This document shows, piece after piece, positions 57,544-64,000 of a stretch of DNA of 64,000 nucleotides. The stretch lies in assembly GCF_019805165.1 (NCBI RefSeq), contig NZ_RWIJ01000015.1:71435-135434 (forward strand), given 5' to 3'. The DNA comes from Azospirillum sp. 412522 (GTDB lineage Bacteria; Pseudomonadota; Alphaproteobacteria; Azospirillales; Azospirillaceae). A program made the translations under genes and the position numbers. The notes beneath the pieces were generated by a model that saw only the letters and a program-made list of their open reading frames with translations, had not been told where the DNA came from and ran no database searches. Positions within the stretch are counted from its first letter, which is position 1; each line of letters starts with the position of its first letter.

Positions 57544-58538
57544 CCGCGCGCGACCTGATCCCGATCGCCGTCCTGACCGTCCTGGCGGCCCTGCTGCCGC
57601 TGGTGGTGACCTCCAGCCCGGTGCTGAACTTCCTGGTCTTCATGCTGATCGTGGCGCTGGGCGCGCAGGGCTGGAACATCCTGGGCGGCTTCGGCGGCCA
57701 GTTCAGCTTCGGCCATGCCGCCTTCTTCGGCACCGGCGCCTACGTGACGGCGATCCTGCAACTGCGCTTCGGCGTCAACGCCTGGGCCGGGCTGGTGCTG
57801 GCGACCCTGGCCGGGGCGGCGGTCGGCTGGGCCATCGGCTTCCTCAGCTTCCGGTCGGGCCTGCGCGGCTCCTACTTCGCGCTGGTGACGCTGGCCTTCG
57901 CCGAGGTGTTCCGCATCCTCGCCAACGCCGCCTCCGTCACCGGCGGCGCGGCGGGGCTGCTGATCAAGCTGGATGTCCATCCCGCCAACCTGCAATTCGG
58001 CGACCGCGCCGTCTTCTATTGGCTGGTGCTGGCGCTGGTCGCCGCGGTGCTGCTGCTGACCCGCTGGATCCAGCGCTCCCGCTTCGGGGCGCAACTGGTG
58101 GCGGTGCGCGAGAACGAGGATGCGGCCAAGGCGCTGGGGGTGAACTCCCTGACGGTGAAGCTGCGCGCCATCGCCCTGTCGGGCGGCGTCACGGCGCTGT
58201 CGGGCTGCCTCTATGCCCAGTATTTCCTCTATGTCGACGCCAACATCGCCTATGGAAGCTGGATTTCGGTGGAGCTTCTGCTGGCCCCGATCATCGGCGG
58301 CGTCGGCACCGTCTTCGGCCCGGTGGTGGGGGCGCTGACCCTGCACGGGCTGGGCGAGGTCGCCAAGCAGTTCGCCGGCCGCATCCCCGGCATCGACCTG
58401 ATCGTCTTCGGCGGCGTTCTGGTGCTGGCCGTCGCCTTCGCCCGCGGCGGCATCCTGGGCCTGCTGGAAAGGGTGCGCGACCGCGGCCGCGGGATGATGG
58501 CGCGCGGACCCAAGGAGGTTTCCCATGCTGACCGTTGA
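57540..58538 (+). CDS. livM: LivM-type ABC permease
   Basis: A 332-residue permease. The motif GGFGGQFSFGHAAFFGTGAYVTAIL and the loop RENEDAAKALGVNSLTVK are present, with nine or so hydrophobic segments. The C-terminus after the last helix is positively charged (KVRDRGR-type). It overlaps livG by 14 bases. Confidence 0.92.
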   Translation: MTARDLIPIAVLTVLAALLPLVVTSSPVLNFLVFMLIVALGAQGWNILGGFGGQFSFGHAAFFGTGAYVTAILQLRFGVNAWAGLVLATLAGAAVGWAIGFLSFRSGLRGSYFALVTLAFAEVFRILANAASVTGGAAGLLIKLDVHPANLQFGDRAVFYWLVLALVAAVLLLTRWIQRSRFGAQLVAVRENEDAAKALGVNSLTVKLRAIALSGGVTALSGCLYAQYFLYVDANIAYGSWISVELLLAPIIGGVGTVFGPVVGALTLHGLGEVAKQFAGRIPGIDLIVFGGVLVLAVAFARGGILGLLERVRDRGRGMMARGPKEVSHADR

Positions 58539-59263
58539 CGGCGTTTCCAAGCGTTTCGGCGGGCTGATGGCGGTGGACAGCGCGACGCTGTCCCTGCAAT
58601 CCGGCGGCATCACCGGGCTGATCGGGCCGAACGGCGCCGGCAAGACCACGCTGTTCTCGATGATCTCCGGCTTCGTCGCGCCGACCGACGGACGCATCCG
58701 CTTCGAGGGCGCCGACATCACCGCCGAGGAACCGCACCGCCGGGCGGAGCGTGGCATCGGCCGCACCTTCCAGATCGTCCAGCCCTTCGCCGGGCTGACG
58801 GTGTGCGAGAACATCGCCGTCGGCGCCTATCTGCGCCATGCCAAGCGGGCGGACGCCACCGCCAAGGCGCGCGAGGTGGCGCACCGGGTCGGGCTGGGCG
58901 CCGAGCTGGACCGGCCGGCCGGCGGGCTGACGGTGGCCGGTCGCAAGCGGCTGGAGCTGGCCCGCGCGCTCGCCACCGAACCCAAGCTGCTGCTGCTGGA
59001 CGAGGTTCTGGCCGGGCTGAACCCGTCGGAGATCCGCGACATCATCCCGGTGATCCGGGGCATCCGCGACGAAGGGGTGACGATCCTGATGATCGAGCAC
59101 GTCATGCAGGCGGTGATGAACCTGTGCGAGCGCGTCTATGTGCTGGCCCAGGGCCGCATGATCGCCGAAGGGCCGCCCGCCGTCGTCTGCGCCGACACCC
59201 GGGTGATCGAGGCCTATCTCGGCCACGGCGCCGCCGCCCGGCTGAAGGCGGAGGGGGCGGCCC

Positions 59264-59271
<8 letters not shown>
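58525..59271 (+). CDS. livG: LivG-type ABC ATPase
   Basis: A 248-residue ATPase. Walker A GPNGAGKTT, Q-loop GRTFQIVQPFAGLTV, the LivG-type diverged signature LTVAGRKRLELAR, Walker B LLLDEVLAGLNPSE (E-V for the usual E-P) and IEHVMQAVM. It overlaps livF by eight bases. Confidence 0.93.
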
Positions 59272-59977
<706 letters not shown>

Positions 59978-60072
59978 GCGATGCGCGCCCCGGCCCTCTC
60001 CCGACATTTCCCAACCCTGACCCGGCGCCGCCGCGACCGCTTCGCGGACCGGCACCGGGGGGAGCGCTTGAC

Positions 60073-60975
60073 ATGACCGTCCCCAGCATCAGTTTCCGGG
60101 ACCGACTGGCCCAGGACCGCGTCGTCCTGGCGCCCGGCGTCTATGACGCCTTCACCGCTTCGATGGCCACCGCCGCGGGGTTCGAGGCGCTCTATCTGTC
60201 CGGGGCCGCCATCGCCTATACCCGGCTCGGCCGGCCCGACATCGGGCTGGTCTCGGTCAGCGAGGTGGCGGACACCATCGCCCTGGTGCGCGACCGGGTG
60301 CCGACGCCGCTGGTCGTCGATGCCGACACCGGCTACGGCAACGCGCTGAACGTGCAGCGCACCGTGCGCATGTTCGAACGGGCCGGCGCCACCGCCCTGC
60401 AGCTCGAGGACCAGAGCTTTCCCAAGCGCTGCGGCCATCTGACCGACAAGGCGGTGATCCCGGCCGGCGAGATGGCGGGCAAGATCAAGGCGGCGGTCGA
60501 TGCCCGCGCCAGCGAGAACACCCTGATCGTCGCCCGCACCGACGCGGTGGCGGTGGAAGGCGTGCCGGCGGCGCTGGAGCGCGCCCGGCTCTATGTCGAG
60601 GCCGGGGCCGACGTGCTGTTCGTCGAGGCGCCGAAGAGCCGGGAACAATTGTCCGCCATCGCCAGCGACCTGGGCGGCATCCGCCCGCTGCTCGCCAACA
60701 TGGTGGAGGGCGGGCAGACGCCGATCAGCTCCGCCGCCGAACTGGGCGAGTTGGGCTACCGGCTGGTGATCTTCCCCGGCGGCATCGTGCGGGCGCTCGC
60801 CCGGCAGGCGCAGGACTATTACGGCTCCCTGGCGCAGCATGGCACGACCCAGCCCTTCCGCGACCGCATGTTCGACTTCAACGCGCTGAACGAGCTGATC
60901 GGCACGCCTGAGATGCTGGCGCTCGGCGAGACCTACAAGGACTTTGCACCCGCCAAGCGGGAGGACGCAGCATGA
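60073..60975 (+). CDS. Isocitrate lyase / PEP mutase family enzyme
   Basis: A 300-residue TIM-barrel enzyme. The superfamily motif is FPKRCGH; the metal-binding DADTGYG and QLEDQSFP come before it, and VARTDAVAVEG is after it. The family includes methylisocitrate lyase, oxaloacetate decarboxylase and carboxyphosphonoenolpyruvate mutase; loops suggest a 2-oxoacid lyase but do not settle which. ATG 60073 with GGAGCG upstream is preferred; a longer frame reaches 59974. The stop overlaps hyuB by four bases, so it probably acts on a product of the hydantoinase-like pair. Confidence 0.87.
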   Translation: MTVPSISFRDRLAQDRVVLAPGVYDAFTASMATAAGFEALYLSGAAIAYTRLGRPDIGLVSVSEVADTIALVRDRVPTPLVVDADTGYGNALNVQRTVRMFERAGATALQLEDQSFPKRCGHLTDKAVIPAGEMAGKIKAAVDARASENTLIVARTDAVAVEGVPAALERARLYVEAGADVLFVEAPKSREQLSAIASDLGGIRPLLANMVEGGQTPISSAAELGELGYRLVIFPGGIVRALARQAQDYYGSLAQHGTTQPFRDRMFDFNALNELIGTPEMLALGETYKDFAPAKREDAA

Positions 60976-62717
60976 CCATGAAAACCGCAGCAATCGATCC
61001 CGTCACGCTCGCCGTCCTGAAGGGCCGGCTGGAGCAGATCGCCGACGAGATGGACGCGACGCTCTACCGCTCCGCCTTCAACCCGATCATCGCCGAGGCG
61101 CGCGACGCCTGCCACGGCCTCTACCATGCCGAGACCGGCGCCACGCTGGTGCAGGGCACCAACGGCCTGCCGATCTTCGTCGGCGCCATGGCCTTCGCGG
61201 TCAAGGCGGTGATCGACAAGGTGGCGCGGGAAGGCGACCTCCACGCGGAAGACATCTTCCTGTTCAACGATCCCTATGACGGCGGCACCCACCTGAACGA
61301 CTTCCGTCTGGTGCGGCCGATCTTCCGCAATGGGCGGCTGTTCTGCTGGATGGCGTCGGTCGGCCACTGGCTCGACATCGGCGGCAACGTGCCGGGCAAC
61401 TTCAACGCCCGCGCCACCGACAGCTTCCAGGAGGGCGTGCGGATTCCGCCGGTGAAGCTGGTCAGGGCCGGCGCGATGAACCACGACCTGCTGGCGATCC
61501 TCGCCGCCAATTCGCGCGTGCCGGTGTCGAACTACGGCGACCTGAACGGCCAGTTGAACGCGCTGGATCTGGGTGTGCGCCGCCTGACCGAGCTGCTGGA
61601 CGAGCATGGCGAGGAGACGGTGTCCGCCGCCTTCGACGCCTTCACCGCGCGGGCCGACGCGCTGATGCGCAGTGCCGTGTCCAAGCTGCCGGACGGCACC
61701 TACAGCTTCGAGGATTATCTCGACAATGACGGCATCACGGCGGACCGGCTGCGCATCGCGCTGGACCTGACCATCGCCGGCGACCGGATGACGCTCGACT
61801 TCTCGCGCTCGTCGGCGCCCTGCGCCGGGCCGCTGAACATCGCCTATTCCACCGCGGTCGCCTGCTGCTACGTCGCGCTGAAGCATGTCTTCACCGACGT
61901 GCCGGCCAATGCCGGCTGCCTCAACCCGATCACCTTCGTCATTCCGGAAAGCACGCTGCTGGCGGTGAAGCCGCCGAAGCCGGTGGGCGGCTATACCGAG
62001 ACCATCCTGCGGGTGATCGGCGTGGTGTTCGGCGCGCTGGCGCTCGCCGATCCGGCCCGCGCCACCGCCGCCCCCTTCGGCACCATCAACGCGCTGTCGC
62101 TGGCCGGCCACCGCAAGGACGGCTCGCGCTGGGTGATGTTCTCCTTCTTCGGCGGGGGCCTGGGCGGCAATCCGGAGACGGACGGGCTGAACCACGCCAA
62201 CAACCCGATCTCCACCGCCACCATCCCGCCGGTGGAAATCCTGGAGGCGGCCTATCCGGTGATGTTCACCCAATGGGCGCTGCGCCCGGACTCCGCCGGC
62301 GCCGGCCTGCATCGCGGCGGTCTGGGGGCCGTCTACGAGATCGAGGCGCTGACCGACGCCGACGTCTTCCTGCTGGGCGAGCGCGGCGTCTTCGCGCCCT
62401 TCGGCGTGGCCGGCGGCACCCCTGCGGCACTGAACCGCTTCACCTGGCAGAGCGACGAGGGCGAGAAGTCGCCGCCGCTCGCCTCCAAGGTCACCGACGT
62501 GAAGATCCGCGACGGCCAGCGCGTGCGGCTGGAGACGCCGGGCGGCGGCGGCTGGGGCGATCCCAAGCGCCGCGATGCCGAGGAGGTCGCCCGCGACGTG
62601 CGGCTCGGCTATCTCGGCCGTGACGCGGCGCGCAGCACCTATGGCGTGGCGCTGAGCGAGGACGGCGCGCTCGACGTCGCCGCCACCGCGACCTTGCGCG
62701 AACCCTCCGCCGCCTGA
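60972..62717 (+). CDS. hyuB: Hydantoinase B / oxoprolinase beta subunit family protein
   Basis: A 581-residue member of the hydantoinase B family, which works with HyuA in ATP-dependent ring opening of hydantoins or 5-oxoproline, or in acetone carboxylase-like reactions. The N-terminal DPVTLAVLKGRLEQIADEMDATLYRSAFNP, then LFNDPYDGGTHLNDF and the C-terminal GEKSPPLASKVTDVKIRDGQ are diagnostic. It precedes hyuA by 20 bp. Together with a Liv importer the likely role is uptake and hydrolysis of a cyclic ureide or lactam. Confidence 0.93.
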   Translation: MTMKTAAIDPVTLAVLKGRLEQIADEMDATLYRSAFNPIIAEARDACHGLYHAETGATLVQGTNGLPIFVGAMAFAVKAVIDKVAREGDLHAEDIFLFNDPYDGGTHLNDFRLVRPIFRNGRLFCWMASVGHWLDIGGNVPGNFNARATDSFQEGVRIPPVKLVRAGAMNHDLLAILAANSRVPVSNYGDLNGQLNALDLGVRRLTELLDEHGEETVSAAFDAFTARADALMRSAVSKLPDGTYSFEDYLDNDGITADRLRIALDLTIAGDRMTLDFSRSSAPCAGPLNIAYSTAVACCYVALKHVFTDVPANAGCLNPITFVIPESTLLAVKPPKPVGGYTETILRVIGVVFGALALADPARATAAPFGTINALSLAGHRKDGSRWVMFSFFGGGLGGNPETDGLNHANNPISTATIPPVEILEAAYPVMFTQWALRPDSAGAGLHRGGLGAVYEIEALTDADVFLLGERGVFAPFGVAGGTPAALNRFTWQSDEGEKSPPLASKVTDVKIRDGQRVRLETPGGGGWGDPKRRDAEEVARDVRLGYLGRDAARSTYGVALSEDGALDVAATATLREPSAA

Positions 62718-62737
62718 CGATTCCGGGATCCAAGATC

Positions 62738-64000
62738 ATGAGCAACGGCATCTCCAAGGGTGCAATCGTCGGCGTCGATGTCGGCGGCACCTTCACCGAC
62801 CTGTTCCATTACGACGAGGCGCGCGGCAGCTTCCGCACCGCCAAGGTCCCCTCCAACCGCGGCGACGAGGCGGTCGGCTTCCTGGCCGGATTGCAGAGCT
62901 TCGGGCCGGTCGCCGAACTGGGGTCCATCGTCCACGGCACCACCGTCGGCACCAACGCGCTGCTGGAGCGCAAGGGGGCCAAGGTCGGACTGATCACCAC
63001 CGCCGGCTTCCGCGACGTGCTGGAGATGCGCCGCCGCGACCGCCGCCACACCTGGGGCCTGTGGGGCGATTTCGTCCCCGTCGTCGATCGCGACATGCGG
63101 CTGGAGGTGACGGAGCGCACGCTGGCCGACGGCACGGTCCGCAGCGCCATCGACCCGGAGGAGGTGCGCGCCGCCGCCCGCAAACTGGCCGACCAGGGGG
63201 CAGAGGCGCTCGCCATCGTCTTCATCAACGCCTACGCCAACCCGGCCAACGAGCTGGCGGCGCTGGAGGCGGCGCGCGAGGTCTGGCCCAATGCCAACCT
63301 CGAATGCTCGTCGCGCATCCTGCCGGAAATCCGCGAGTTCGAGCGCACCTCAACCACCGCGCTGAACGCCTATCTCCAGCCGGTGGTCGGCAGCTACCTC
63401 GCCAAGCTCGACAACGCGCTGGCGGGGGAGGGGTTCGGCGGACGCTTCCATATCGTGCAGTCCAACGGCGGCGTGATGTCCACCGACACCGCGCGGCGGC
63501 TGCCGGTGCGCACCGCCCTGTCGGGGCCGGCGGCCGGCGTCATCGCCGCGGCGGCGATCTCCAAGGCGGCGGGCTTCCCCAACGTCATCACCGGCGACCT
63601 CGGCGGCACCAGCTTCGACGTGTCGCTGGTGGTGGATGGGCAGACCATGCTGGCCGCCCAGACCACCATCGATTTCGGCCTCGTCGTCCGCACGCCGATG
63701 ATCGAAATCACCACCATCGGTGCCGGCGGCGGCTCCATCGCCGGGGTCGATCCGGGCGGCATGCTCCAAGTCGGGCCGGAGAGCGCCGGCTCGAGGCCGG
63801 GGCCAGTCTGCTACGGCCAGGGCAACACGCGCCCGACCCTGACCGACGCCAACGTGCTGCTCGGCCGCATCAACGCCGAGCGTCCCATCGGCGGCAAGCT
63901 GGCGCGGCTGGACGTCGACGCCGCCCGAACCGCCATCGCCACCCATGTCGCCGAGCCGCTGGGACTCGACGTCATGGCGGCGGCGGAAGCCGTGGTGCGC
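62738..64000 (+). CDS. hyuA: Hydantoinase A / oxoprolinase alpha subunit family protein (partial)
   Basis: An open frame of 421 codons that runs off the window end. The ATP-binding actin-like fold shows VGVDVGGTFTDLFHYDE at the N-terminus (phosphate loop), HGTTVGTNALLERKG, and GDLGGTSFDVSLVVDG as the second phosphate motif, then IGAGGGSIA. It is the ATP-using partner of HyuB. Full-length members have about 690 residues, so roughly 60% is present. Confidence 0.93.
   Translation, partial: MSNGISKGAIVGVDVGGTFTDLFHYDEARGSFRTAKVPSNRGDEAVGFLAGLQSFGPVAELGSIVHGTTVGTNALLERKGAKVGLITTAGFRDVLEMRRRDRRHTWGLWGDFVPVVDRDMRLEVTERTLADGTVRSAIDPEEVRAAARKLADQGAEALAIVFINAYANPANELAALEAAREVWPNANLECSSRILPEIREFERTSTTALNAYLQPVVGSYLAKLDNALAGEGFGGRFHIVQSNGGVMSTDTARRLPVRTALSGPAAGVIAAAAISKAAGFPNVITGDLGGTSFDVSLVVDGQTMLAAQTTIDFGLVVRTPMIEITTIGAGGGSIAGVDPGGMLQVGPESAGSRPGPVCYGQGNTRPTLTDANVLLGRINAERPIGGKLARLDVDAARTAIATHVAEPLGLDVMAAAEAVVR

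Overview
The window is GC-rich DNA (roughly 68-70% by eye) from a Gram-negative, motile, metabolically versatile bacterium. Gene content points to an alphaproteobacterium of the Rhodospirillales, Azospirillum-like type: several complete branched-chain (Liv-type) and polyamine/opine-type ABC importers, two methyl-accepting chemotaxis proteins, a trimeric porin, a BLUF-family protein and many one-component regulators. This placement is inference from gene content only. No rRNA, tRNA, CRISPR array, transposase or phage gene was recognised, and nearly all of the window is catabolic and transport accessory genome.

Layout. 1-2106: partial amidase, MFS exporter and a divergent transthyretin-like protein. 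2112-6126: a PotABCD-type ABC importer, divergent from a second amidase (6331-7755). 7765-9468: a chemoreceptor. 9469-11060: an AT-richer patch holding one unrecognised gene (10005-11036). 11170-15333: RidA and DSD1-like PLP enzyme, divergent LysR, and a CynX-type MFS. 15351-17107: esterase (PHB-depolymerase family) and a ribbon-helix-helix regulator with a striking nested operator. 17269-23077: a catabolic operon (hydroxyacyl-CoA/carnitine-type dehydrogenase, beta-keto acid cleavage enzyme BKACE, 3-hydroxybutyrate dehydrogenase, periplasmic binding protein) that reads from a consensus sigma-54 promoter, facing the gene of a sigma-54 activator. 23105-30431: Cache chemoreceptor, porin, MFS, DapA-family lyase and a divergent LacI regulator. 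31145-44580: a minus-strand block of fourteen genes that starts with a GntR/FCD regulator and continues with an APH-type kinase, an AGXT2L-like PLP phospholyase/aminotransferase, a second dehydrogenase-BKACE pair, an M20 hydrolase, an FAD amine oxidase, two ATC-hydrolase-like proteins and a complete Liv transporter. 44807-53596: polar amino-acid binding protein, MarR regulator with a cysteine cluster, secreted protein, AhpD-like protein, AraC regulator, thiolase with divergent TetR, a small monooxygenase and an MscS channel. 53779-54276: a BLUF protein lacking the photoactive residues. 54447-64000: a HutC-type GntR regulator, Tat-exported binding protein, LivHMGF, an isocitrate lyase/PEP-mutase family enzyme, and HyuB plus partial HyuA.

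Common logic: each catabolic cluster pairs an importer with the enzymes for its substrate and its own regulator, often with a visible operator. Two separate dehydrogenase+BKACE cassettes under different control (sigma-54 activator and GntR) suggest two related 3-hydroxy-acid or carnitine-like substrates. The most interesting candidates for new biology are the 31-44 kb kinase/phospholyase/BKACE/ATC-hydrolase block, the sigma-54-controlled BKACE operon, the photochemically degenerate BLUF protein, and the orphan low-GC gene at 10005-11036.
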